DNA of 20,784 nt from Chara braunii (Eukaryota; Streptophyta; Charophyceae; Charales; Characeae), in contig BFEA01000260.1 of the NCBI GenBank assembly GCA_003427395.1, positions 682,013 through 702,796 on the forward strand. The letters are read 5' to 3'. Positions 1 to 8,761 of the stretch are shown in pieces. The notes beneath the pieces are model-generated. The model was not told the origin of the DNA. It saw nothing but the letters and a program-made list of their open reading frames with translations, and made no database searches. How positions within the stretch are numbered: position 1 is the stretch's first letter; every line of letters begins with the position of its first letter. Position numbers and translations under genes: made by a program.

Positions 1-433
1 CAACCCTTCTCCTTCCTCCATCACCTACACCCGTCCACCATAGCCGGCCACCTTAACCCTTCTTCCACCTCCATCACCTACACCCGTCCACCATAGCCGG
101 CCACCTCAACCCTTTTTCCACCTCCATCCCCTACACCCATCCACCATAGCCAACCACCCCAACCCTTCGTCCACCTCCATCACCTACACCCATCCACTAT
201 AGCCGACCACCCCAACCCTTCTTCCACCTCCATCGCCTACACCCATCCACCATAGCCAACCACCCTAACCCTTCTTCCACCTCCATCACCTACACCCATC
301 CACCATAGCCGACCACCTCAACCCATCTCCTTCCTCCATCACCTACACCCGTCCACCATAGCCGGCCACCTCAACCCTTCTTCTACCTCCATCACCTATA
401 CCCATCCCCCATAGCCGACCACCTCAACCCTTC
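1..433. repeat. 53-bp minisatellite, about 8 copies
   Basis: A C-rich unit starting CAACCCTTCTTCCACCTCC and ending in CACCATAGCCGGCCACCT repeats head to tail. Start points such as 2, 55 and 108 give a period of 53 bases. Copies differ by scattered substitutions (GTCC/ATCC, GGCC/GACC/AACC) and one degenerates toward 433. The array runs off the left edge, so its true length is unknown. No open frame persists through it and I see no gene. Confidence 0.95.
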
Positions 434-558
434 CTTGCTTATCACCTCCCTCACCCACTTGAGGGCCATAGGGGCCGCAAGGGGGCACGCGAAGTCTCGG
501 GTAGGGCCGGTTAAGAAGGGTCAAGGGTCAAGGGCGATTAGGATGTGGGGCCTCTCGT

Positions 559-560
<2 letters not shown>

Positions 561-600
<40 letters not shown>
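561..600. repeat. CT/GA microsatellite
   Basis: About 40 bases of nearly pure CT dinucleotide, with one TTT interruption near 571. It encodes the Ser-Leu run of a spurious small frame that starts at a TTG codon. Polypyrimidine runs like this can act as GAGA-type promoter elements in plants, but nothing here shows such a role. Confidence 0.95.
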
Positions 601-603
<3 letters not shown>

Positions 604-1034
604 CCTCCTTTTCCCAAGACCTTTGAATCTTAAGCTCTCCCCTCTCCCCCTCCCCTCCATAGCACGTGACTAACCTCTACCCTCACCTGTTACATTGCCA
701 GGGAACGAACGGCAAGGAACTTGGTCCTCACTTGGTGGAAAGCGAGGGCAAGGGGAGGGCTGCCGGTCCCTTGTGCCACCAAGAAGGGAAGGCACCACAC
801 TGTTGTAAGCCTCGGAAAAAGCGAAAAGGAGTGCTGTTTTTTTTGTGATAAGGTCAGTTTGACTCAACCATCCTCCCCGACTGCATGACTAAGATAAAGG
901 CATGGTTTGCTTGAGGGAAGGGAAAGACAACCAAAGGATCATCGAAGGGCAAAGGAAGCTTAGGATTGTGGGAAGGGGCGGTGTGTTGACCCCAATGGGG
1001 ATTGTATTTGGTCCATGCTTCATGTGGTGTTGTG

Positions 1035-1043
1035 CAGGTGAGT
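1035..1043 (+). other. Consensus 5' splice-site-like CAGGTGAGT
   Basis: CAG/GTGAGT matches the eukaryotic splice-donor consensus at every position. Similar but weaker sites lie at 2363-2370 (GGGTGAGT) and 2952-2960 (AAGGTGAGG). They sit upstream of an ORF cluster whose starts are preceded by acceptor-like TGTGCAGG, so a spliced leader is possible. A match this short can also occur by chance. Confidence 0.3.
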
Positions 1044-2513
1044 AGCTTGGGATGGGTGTTGAGCGGGACTGGATCCACCGGAAAACTGGATAAGGGAAGG
1101 ACTTGGACCTCGCATAAAACTATGAATGCAGGATGGGGTTGACGGTCAGATGCTTGGATGGATGGTAGATGCCTGGATGTGGCTTGTGTAATGATTGAAT
1201 GCAATGGCTCTCTTGAATGCAATGCAAGCCCGGAACGACTAAGGGCAATCTTGGATAGGTGAATGCAATGCTAGTGGCTCAAGCAAAAAAATAGCGGCTA
1301 GGGGTCCAGGCGATGCCACCCCACCCCAAGAAAGCCGTAGGTGCTGTCTTGAGCCATTAGACTTAGCGAAAAGGTACGTGGCCAAATGAACGACGCTTGG
1401 CCTACGCACGGTAAGAAGACGAATCCTCAACGAACTCCCTGGACTACCTGCGTTTTGGAAGGAGCAATTGCCTGGTCAAACCTAATCGAATCAAAAAAAC
1501 GCCACGAGTGACCAAAGAGCTACCATCTTGACGCGAGAGTGGAGCTACATTCCCCAATGTAAAGCCCTCTCGCAAAAGGCCCATCCCCATCCATCCCAAA
1601 GCACTAGGTGGGGATGCCCCTGAGACGAACGACCCGCGCCTTGAGCATTAGCGTGGGCGGGTCGAGCCAAATGGGACCCGCAGTGGGGTCAACTCAGGCT
1701 CGAAAGTCCTTCAGGGTACGGCCCCTACAAAAATGGTGGAGGTGCTGGGTAACGGGTTAAACTGACCCTGACGATCTCGAGGGGGGCGCCCGACGCATGA
1801 CCGTGTACATAACTGAAGATAAGGAATAAGGATTTGTGTATGCTCTATCCCTTGAGTGAATCAGATTTGAGGGTGGCTGGGCGCATGGCAAGGCCAGGCC
1901 TGGAGGAATAACATGCATGCTCGCACACTTGATCAGCCATCTCCCCTGGAGGTGACTCTAGTCCTCCTTCCTTCGGGCTGATGTTCGTCAGGCCAGGGAA
2001 GCCTTGGGCAAGCCGCAGGTCGACCCTTCCTCTTCGTGTGAAAGAAGGGCTCCGGTTACCTGGCAGGCGGTTGGGATTCCGGGCCAATCCGGGTTCCGAT
2101 GAAAATTCGGCGGCGGAGTGATCCGACCGATCAGGGTGCCTTCTCTCCTCTTCGGAGCCCAGCGGGCTCCTTGCACCGCACTTAAATGTTTGAAGGAACC
2201 TCATATGAACACAATGGGTAATCGAGAAGGAACAATCCTGCCCTATGAACGAACACATAAGTGAAGATAAGGGAATGAAGGGAGTTGCTAGACTCAAAGG
2301 AAAACTAGCTCACCTTTGAAGATGCTCACGAAAAGGAATCGGACACTGTGTATGGAAGATAAGGGTGAGTGGCACACACAGTCCTGAGAGAAAACTGCGA
2401 GCTGTGGGTAGGAAGCGTTGGGTGCACCACGGGAAAGGCACTTGTTTTATGTGTGTCCCGCTTGGGACTTGTGATTGCATGTTGGGATTTCGAACGTCCT
2501 GCCATTTGGAACG

Positions 2514-2564
2514 AAAGGGAGCGTCTGCACCGGCCGGTGCGGGTTGCCAAATGTCGCTCCCTTT
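2514..2564. repeat. Nested inverted repeat with 14-bp perfect palindrome
   Basis: The outer arms AAAGGGAGCG (2514-2523) and CGCTCCCTTT (2555-2564) are exact reverse complements. Between them lies the perfect palindrome GCACCGGCCGGTGC (2527-2540). The same stretch also contains CATTTGG just before the left arm and CCAAATG inside the right half. As RNA it would form a strong GC stem. A terminator, a packaging-type stem in a retroelement leader, or a protein-binding site are all possible; I cannot choose between them. Confidence 0.6.
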
Positions 2565-3467
2565 TGTAGACTGTCGTGGGTTCGTGTGTGGAGGTCAGGC
2601 CACTGAGTTGTCGGACGGGAGTTTGTCACGTCGGTTGATTAGTAGCATTCTCGGTCGAGCAGTGACGAGCTTTGGCTCGATGATCTGTCGGGCGGGGTGT
2701 GAAATCTCCTCAAGCGAGGCTTAGCCTGTTGGCAAGCGGAGGGAGTACCACTACATGCGGGCACAGACGGAGCCTCGGGGACGATTAGTAGTTTCTCGTA
2801 GCTTGGCTTGGGAAAGGCTGTTCCTTATCGGACCGATGGAAGTGAGTGTCTGGACGGCTGGCTCCAATGGCCCTACCGAGATGTGCAGGGTGATTCCCAA
2901 GATAACGGTGGGTGCACGAGCGGCAAGTCGGGATGGGGTATTCTGGGCAAGAAGGTGAGGGCGACCCCCCACTGGAGTCTGGGTACCGCGCTCGCGACGG
3001 TTGAGCTGTGCTTGAGGTATGGGATAAAACTTTGCCGATAAGTAACAGTGGAGAGACCATTTCCGGGGAGAAGGTCGGTGAGGAGATGACAGGCCTGTGT
3101 GCGACGTTTGCCTGAATCTTGCTTTTTGTGCCTCCCCCTGTAAAGTTGCCTGATGAATGTTGGATGGGGACTGAGCTTCTGAGTCTATTCTCACCTCCGA
3201 GTCTAAGTCCGCACAAGTGAGAGAACATGATGATAAAGGCTGGATAGGAGTCGGAAGGAAATGAAACCAAGAAAAAGGAATGTCGGCCGAGGATGATTGA
3301 TCGAGGGTATGATAGGGCAGTGACGCTGGGAAAAAAAGGTAGGAAATGCTGAGGAGACCCAGGGGAGGGGTGGTGAAAATAATTCTCATCTAGGCAGGAG
3401 GCAATCTGACCATGAGGGGCCGTGTGGTGCTCTCATGTGGAAACAGGATAGGCGCCGGAAAAACAAG

Positions 3468-4268
3468 ATGGCGCGATGGTTGTCGCCCCCTGTCTACTCT
3501 AGCGGTCCGGAAATGCCCATAGATGTAAGGGAAGGGGTATCTGTCGTCCTCCCGGAGGAAGGAACGTGGACGGACCTAGAGCCAGCTTATAAAACCGTGA
3601 TGCTGGACGAGAAGGACGCGTTCATCTGGATAGAGACAACAATCTGGACTAAGGTCAGCCTGACAAGACTTTCACCCAGCCTGATGGACCTAGAATTTCG
3701 GGGGACGGTGGAAGCTCGAGGATGGGTCTACGTATCTCAGGAAATGGAAAATGCAATCGTAGTGCGACTAGTATTGGGCACGACACCAGATCAGTTGTTT
3801 ACGCAAGCGGAACGGGAGTGTCAACGGGCGGAAATGGAGATGGAAAAGATGGAGGTGTGAGTGGAACTCGGAGACCGAAAAAATATGAGACGCCCCCTTA
3901 GGACGATGAGATGCGTGCTACCCCCGTTTCTGGTGGATGCAGTCTTTGGGACCAGGGATAGATTGGAACGGATATGCCGGTCGATGACGCGCCTGAGGCT
4001 GTACCAATGTGCTAGACAAGACTTCTTTGGACTGTCGGTGGAAGCGGGGCCGTTTGAAGGAAACTGGGCGGAAGAATTAGCTGAGGTATTAAACCTCCTC
4101 AACGCGGACGAAATCTTTGTTCCCAGTCCGCTGCATTGGCACAGAGTTTACCGGAATGTGGCGGCAGGGGAAACCTTCTTGGAGGGGGTGAAGGACTTGT
4201 TCTCAGACGAAGAAGGGGATTTCAGTGATGATGAGGAAGGAGATGAGATAGAGGACTGGGACTTCTGA
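3468..4268 (+). pseudogene. Orphan tandem family, copy 1 (one in-frame TGA)
   Basis: First of four related genes; I do not recognise the family. The start is taken at the ATG reading MARWLSPP, because copies 2 and 3 also begin with Met-Ala-Arg; an in-frame ATG lies 11 codons upstream at 3435. About 266 codons, interrupted by TGA at 3858-3860. Copy 4 has Arg at the aligned position (its TRVEVGG against V-stop-VELGD here), so CGA to TGA is the simplest cause. Shared boxes seen: EGVSVVLP near residue 22, VEARGWVYVSQE near residue 81, PPFLVDAVFG, AGPFEGNW (about 4043-4067) and FLEGVKDLF near the end. It ends in an acidic tail (LFSDEEGDFSDDEEGDE) that the other copies lack. No signal peptide or membrane segment is visible. 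Function unknown; possibly untranslatable beyond the TGA. Confidence 0.8.
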
Positions 4269-4307
4269 ACGGGGGAAGGGGCTTACCCGGGAATGGGCTG
4301 TCAACTA

Positions 4308-4315
4308 TGTGCAGG
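4308..4315 (+). other. TGTGCAGG, possible 3' splice site before copy 2
   Basis: The AG ends 10 bases before the copy 2 ATG. The same octamer occurs before copy 4 and before the likely gag start. The preceding bases (CTGTCAACTA) contain a possible branch-site adenosine. This is inference from recurrence and position; no transcript evidence is available. Confidence 0.4.
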
Positions 4316-4324
4316 TAGGAAGCG

Positions 4325-5080
4325 ATGGCTCGGGAGCGCGGGCTGTGGGACAACACACCCAAGGGATGGGAACCGAGACAGGTTGGAAGGGGAATAGAAA
4401 TGTCCATACCAACTGATCATGAATGGAGAGGGACCACGTGTGACTGGGTAGGGGCTGAAATTGTGCCCGAACTGTCATACCTATGGGTAGAACGCGTCTG
4501 GAACCCACTAAGGGAAGCGGAAGGATGGGAGGAGATTGCGGAAGGAAGGGTGGAATCGGTCGGGACGGTCGTTCTGTCGGAACAGGGTTAGCACCTGTTT
4601 TGTACAACGCTCACAGCAAGGCAGAACCCGATGTGGCTTCTAGGGGATGCGGAGGCAAGGGCTCGATGGGCAGGCGAGAGATTTGCAAACAAAGGTTGGG
4701 ATGTGGTCAGTAGTAAAGTCGTGATGGGGGGATGGAAGGAATTTAGGGCCCCCTACCAACAAATTAAGACCTGGGTACCCGAGTTCGTAGCTGATTGGTT
4801 TGGGGGTTTTGACCATGCCGAGCAAGTAGCCAGCACTATGGGGCGGGTGCACATAAATTGCGCTTGGCTAACGAAAGAGTTCTATAAAACATCTCTGAAA
4901 TATGGGCCATTCCATGGTGATAGAGCCTGGGAGGTCCTCATCATTTTGGACATCGAAAGGAGTGACCGGATGGAAGTGGCCCCAGAAACCAGGGAGGCTA
5001 TAATTCGCCGCGAAGTAGCCGCCACGCCCTGCTATATAGATGATGTGTTTAAGCTATTTGAGGTATTGTGGTTTGACTAA
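4325..5080 (+). pseudogene. Orphan tandem family, copy 2 (one in-frame TAG)
   Basis: Second of the four paralogues, 251 codons from the ATG of MARERGLW to TAA at 5078-5080. It is interrupted by TAG at 4589-4591. Sister copies 3 and 4 have Trp at that place (SEDGW, PELGW against SEQG-stop), so a Trp TGG to TAG change explains it. The reading frame stays in register on both sides of the stop and keeps family boxes: RGIEMSIP, CDWVGAEI, LWVERVW, then VPEFVADWFGG, YGPFHGDRAWEVL (4901-4939) and YIDDVFKLFEVL at the C-terminus. The ATG has a good context (GCGATGG) and follows TGTGCAGG by ten bases. Spacers to its neighbours are 56 and 121 bases. Function unknown. The YIDD here is not a polymerase motif (see rejected items). 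Confidence 0.8.
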
Positions 5081-5201
5081 GAGCAGAAAAGGTTGTGGGG
5101 CCAGGCAAGTATGGGAGAATTGCTAAGACAAGGGAATGGAATGTCTGGCCATTGTAGGGTTCGGTGCGAATTGTGGGCTAGGAACCAAGGACGAGCACGC
5201 G

Positions 5202-5975
5202 ATGGCACGAAGGAGGACGTTTCTTGAAGATCGCCCCCTAGGAATTGAGCCACCTAGGGAAGTAGAGGGTGGGGTAGAGGTTAGCCTGCCGGCCGTGAGC
5301 GAGGGTTGGCACCCGGTGGTGGACTGGGTCGGGGTTGAACTCATGGAAAATATGGTTTACTTGGTAACGAGGGTCGAATGGCGTGTTGATGAGCATGGGG
5401 AGTGGAACCCGGACCCGCAGGGGCATGTGCGTGCAGACGGGCGATTGTATGTGTCCGAGGATGGGTGGCGCGAGTTCGGGGTCCTGTTGGCATCAGGGGA
5501 AGATCCATTGAGTATGTTCGAGGGGGCATGGCAGTTAGTATGGGAGGCGGGATTTGAGTTCGCAGATCCGGGATTTGATGATGTAACGACAGACCTCAGG
5601 GTAGCTCGGGCCGGAAGTTTTGAGTTGCCTAGCGAAAACATTCGGATGAGGTTGCCGCCCTTTCTGCTGGAAAGGCTAGGCGGGCTGGAGCTTGTCAGAC
5701 GGGCGGTTGCAGACCTCGCTAGTTTGACATACGAAAACACGATGGTACACCGAGAATACTATCGGGCCTTCCTAGAAATGGGGCCGTTTAGCGGAGAACA
5801 GAAGTATGAGGTGCTGCGAATCTTGCACGCCGTGTTTACCACTAGACCAAGGGCTCCGGTTGTAGGCAGTGAGGTTCTGTGGGGCGTCGTCCAACAGGAA
5901 ATAAGTCGGGGGATGACATACGTAGACGACCTACGTCGATTGTATGAGCCGACGGAGGTAGGAACAGGCCGATAG
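5202..5975 (+). CDS. Orphan tandem family, copy 3, intact (257 aa)
   Basis: The only undamaged member of the four-gene array, running from the ATG of MARRRTFLEDRP to TAG at 5973-5975. An upstream in-frame ATG at 5136 would add 22 residues, but the Met-Ala-Arg start shared with copies 1 and 2, and the GCGATGG context, favour 5202. Boxes in order: GGVEVSLP (about residue 24), VVDWVGVEL, VYLVTRVEW, GRLYVSEDGWREFGVLLASG (about 82-101), MRLPPFLLERLGG, EMGPFSGEQKYEVLRIL and TYVDDLRRLYEP near the end. The N-terminal half looks strand-rich and rich in Val/Trp/Glu; the C-terminal half looks helical. There is no signal peptide, membrane segment or zinc finger. I do not recognise the fold. An accessory protein of the neighbouring retroelement, or a captured host gene that amplified, are both possible. 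Confidence 0.8.
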   Translation: MARRRTFLEDRPLGIEPPREVEGGVEVSLPAVSEGWHPVVDWVGVELMENMVYLVTRVEWRVDEHGEWNPDPQGHVRADGRLYVSEDGWREFGVLLASGEDPLSMFEGAWQLVWEAGFEFADPGFDDVTTDLRVARAGSFELPSENIRMRLPPFLLERLGGLELVRRAVADLASLTYENTMVHREYYRAFLEMGPFSGEQKYEVLRILHAVFTTRPRAPVVGSEVLWGVVQQEISRGMTYVDDLRRLYEPTEVGTGR

Positions 5976-6096
5976 AAGAGCCGAGGAAGGGGAAGGGAAT
6001 AGAGAGGAAAGGAAGCATCAAGCTAAGGACCAGGGAGTCGCTCAGGTAAGGGCCGAAGAATAAATGAAATAAGCAGAACTCGCTTGCTGTTTAAAC

Positions 6097-6104
6097 TGTG
6101 CAGG
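6097..6104 (+). other. TGTGCAGG, possible 3' splice site before copy 4
   Basis: Same octamer as before copy 2 and gag, 16 bases before the copy 4 ATG. It is preceded by GCTTGCTGTTTAAAC, a pyrimidine-containing run typical upstream of acceptors. Inference only. Confidence 0.4.
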
Positions 6105-6120
6105 GGACCGCTAAATCGAA

Positions 6121-6889
6121 ATGGTGATGAGACGCGCCCGGATGCCGCGACGGCCCACGCACCCCCGAACCCCCACGGAAAGTGGAGACGGATGGGAGGT
6201 ATCGCTCCCAGCAAGCTACAGGGTCCAAGGGATCGATACCGAATGGAGAGCCGTAACCTTGGGAAGGGACCAGGCGTTCATGTTGGTGGAATGCTTGTGG
6301 GATGGTACCCGGGGACGATCTATACACGGATCTTAGGGTGACGGGAACCGTATACCTACCGGAGCTTGGATGGCACATGTTAGGAACGGAGTTGGCACTT
6401 GGGCATGGGCTGTTACCAATCTTCCAGAGGGCTACTAGGATATTGAACCGAATAGGCCAGGAAGTGCGGGAAAGAAGGAACGTGGGATTGAGAACCCGGG
6501 TGGAGGTAGGAGGTTCGCGAGAGTTTAAGGCCCCTATGACAGGGCTGAGATGCCGAGTGCCTCGCTTCATGGTAGACCTGGTATTCGACAGTCTCCCAAG
6601 GGCAAAGGATCTCGTGGACTCGATTCTGGTTTGGATCCACCACTTCCGGCCGCAGACAACGGGCATGTTCTATGATGTGTCGGTTAGACATAGGCCGTTT
6701 TGGGGGAATCAGGCCTGGGAATTGCTTGAACTCATCGAGATCTTGATATTCGGATTGCCCCGCTTGTCATTTGAGGAATACGAGCCAATAATCGTCTCGG
6801 AAATAGAGATGGGAGAAAATTACCTTGCTGGAGTGGCTGACTTGTTCGAGGAACCAGACGAACAGGGCAGGCCTGAGGGATTAGCGTAA
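6121..6889 (+). pseudogene. Orphan tandem family, copy 4 (one frameshift)
   Basis: Fourth paralogue, about 255 residues. The N-terminal part (from ATG at 6121, MVMRRARMPRR) reads in one frame through DGWEVSLP, TEWRAVTL and FMLVECLWDG. The family sequence then continues in the next frame from about 6302-6336, through TGTVYLPELGWHMLGTELAL, RTRVEVGG, RVPRFMVDLVFD, RPFWGNQAWELLELI (6692-6736) and GENYLAGVADLFEEP, to TAA at 6887-6889. One single-base indel between about 6300 and 6335 accounts for this. The retained boxes on both sides show it was one gene. It may be a true frameshift mutation or a sequencing error. Function unknown, as for its sisters. Confidence 0.78.
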
Positions 6890-7338
6890 GGAAAGGCGCC
6901 AGGGGAAAATGGGAAAAATTAAAGGATGGGTATTCAGATGAGAAGGTAGCCATCAGCAAAAGGGGGGGCACTGGTTGGAGTTCCGCCCTACCTCACGATG
7001 CGGCAGGAACTAGGAAGACCACCCGCACCAGGAACGCCAGGGCATTTGGTTGTCAGACAGCCGAAAGGGCTATCCTCAAGGGGAAGGCCACTGGGCTCCG
7101 ACACCGTCCTAAGAGCCGAGGCAGGGCGACGACAAAATGCCAAACCTCGGCAGCAAGTCCCCCGGCGGAGGAAAATTTGAATGGTGCCCCGAGAAAGAAA
7201 AGTCAGGAGTGTCGTCCCGACTTATGAAACACGGAAAAGGCATGGAAACAACCGGGTTTTAGGGCTGGAGCTAGGGAAGCCATGAACAACCGGCCGTTTT
7301 TTGCAAAAAAAATTTCCATGTGCAGGTTAGGTAAAGAA
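6890..7338. other. Spacer between orphan array and gag
   Basis: About 450 bases, A/G-rich on the + strand, with no frame I can support. A 60-codon frame at 6998-7180 is Arg/Pro-rich, lacks any family box and is probably chance. No fifth copy of the orphan family is visible here. Confidence 0.6.
7319..7326 (+). other. TGTGCAGG, possible 3' splice site before gag
   Basis: Third occurrence of the octamer, 12 bases before the ATG at 7339 that begins MASQEQDD. If it is a working acceptor, the in-frame upstream ATG at 7282 (reading MNNRPFFAKK) would be removed from the mRNA. This supports 7339 as the real Gag start. Confidence 0.4.
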
Positions 7339-8761
7339 ATGGCGTCGCAAGAACAGGACGACAACCAGCAGAGCAGACGGAGTCAGGGTACGAATAGGGA
7401 CGAGGAACAGAACCAGGGGTCAGATCAGGAATCAGCAAAGCCGGAAGGGACCAAAGAAGAAGGGAAGGGCCTCTCCACAGGGGAAAGTTCAGGAAAAGTT
7501 GGGGGTAGCAAAAGAGGACCGCAGGAGAATAGGGAAGGGAGGGACGACGAAAGGGTGAGTCCTCCGAACTCCGGAGGAACCGCGCCCAAGAAAACGAAAG
7601 TCTCGGATGCACGCCGCAAATTGGCAGAAATAGAAAGGCGGACCGCAGAATACAAGGCGAGACTTATTGAACAAATGATGGCTGGGAATGAAGAGGATCC
7701 CCAGGGGGAAGGGTCACGAGAGGGACGCAAGACCAGTCAGGGCGAAGCCAGGTACGGAGCAAAAGATAACAGCCATAAGGGAACAACCAGCAAGAAGGGG
7801 AAGGAAAAGGGGGACTCCCTGACTATAGAGGCAGAAAAGGCCACGACCCCGCCGGCTATCGACAACGGCACTAGTCGTCTGCCCACCACGCCCAAAGCAA
7901 CAAAGGGATGCGATGGACTCTGGAGTCTCAGAGAGAGGGTGTTAGGCTAGTTTGATCCAGAGGGAAAACCGAAAACGGGGGAAAAGCACAAGGAAGGCAC
8001 GGAAGGAGAGGGGAATAGTGTGGTCGGTGAGGCGGGTAGCTCTGAAGGAGGACTTAAAAGGATAGTAGCCACCCTCACCCGGGCGCTGAATAAGAATCAG
8101 GGGTATCTCGCAGACGCAAAGAAGAAACTCACTTTCGATGGGGCAAACATCACGAGATTTCTGATAGATTACGAGAACCTGGCAGCCTTACTGAAGTGGA
8201 CTGAGGAACAGAAGATGGACCACCTAGGGCAACACGTGTCGTTGAGCTTAGGAAGGGACATTATGACTATCGTCTCCTCTAGTGGATCCTGGAAGAAAAC
8301 CCGGAATGAGATGATGAGAATGTACCTGAAGGCGGAGAAAATGGCGACAGAGGCTGAATTGGCGGCGGTCCAAAGGAAAAACTATGCTACTTACAATGAC
8401 TTTCTGAGGGCGTTCACTCTAGTGGCACTGCGAATCCCTGGGGTAACAGATCGAATAATGAGCAAGTACTTCCTTAGGCAGTTTTCCGAGTTTGACAAAG
8501 ATAAGATTCTGTCAGCTTACCAGCAGACTAGCAAGTTCCGAGTACACTAGGGATGTGGACTTCAACACGGTAACAGACCTTGCAGAAAAGACAGTGGTGA
8601 CCGACACGCTAGCCCTGCTCAAGGAAGGGGAGGTTATAGACTTGACCGGGAAGACAGGGGATAAGGTCAAGAAGGGAATACAGAGCCTACATGAAAGGGT
8701 GCACGGGGTCGACAGCAAGATGGACAGAATGGAAAATGCGCTATTCGTAATGCAGGCATAG
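7339..8761 (+). pseudogene. gag: Gag, N-terminal and capsid-like region
   Basis: Start taken at the ATG of MASQEQDD (GAAATGG context). The first 110 or so residues are disordered and charged. A basic APKKTKV patch (7583-7603) resembles a nuclear localisation signal; a short predicted coiled coil (ARRKLAEIERRTAEYKARLI) follows. In-frame TAG at 7948-7950 interrupts the frame. After it comes a typical retrotransposon Gag capsid pattern: KKLTFDGANITRFLIDYEN, ALLKWTEEQKMDHLGQHV, SWKKTRNEMMRMYLKAEK (about 8125-8340). One extra base near 8538 shifts the frame; the second frame carries EYTRDVDFNTVTDLAEKTVV to TAG at 8759-8761. Near the end GEVIDLTGK (about 8627-8653) resembles a SUMO-interacting core. 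Role in the family: coat of the virus-like particle. Confidence 0.88.

Larger units (their letters stand above)
602..3434. other. Long stretch without a convincing gene
   Basis: I read both strands and found no recognisable protein, tRNA or rRNA. Frames up to 212 codons exist on the minus strand (2751-3389) but are low in complexity, rich in Ser/Pro/Arg, and overlap equally plausible frames. The stretch contains a poly-T run near 836-845, GC-rich inverted repeats and splice-donor-like sites. Its position directly before the ORF cluster makes it the best place to look for the leader or 5' LTR of the element. However, I could not find a sequence here that also occurs downstream of pol. Confidence 0.6.

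Noticed and set aside
1845-2297. 150-codon minus-strand frame
   Set aside because: No known motif, overlapping alternatives, and GC-rich composition that keeps random frames open.
2751-3389. 212-codon minus-strand open frame starting at ATG
   Set aside because: Low-complexity Ser/Pro/Arg/Leu sequence with no recognisable domain. A second minus-strand frame of 161 codons covers the same bases, and nothing suggests transcription from that strand.
5032-5043. YIDD in copy 2 (and YVDD in copy 3), resembling the reverse transcriptase catalytic motif
   Set aside because: Sister copies 1 and 4 read FLEG and YLAG at that position, there are no other RT motifs, and the real RT YIDD lies at 11342-11353.
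8759-8761. Gag-Pro readthrough TAG as in gammaretroviruses
   Set aside because: It lies before the zinc knuckle, inside Gag, so readthrough there would make no sense. It is one of many similar stops.
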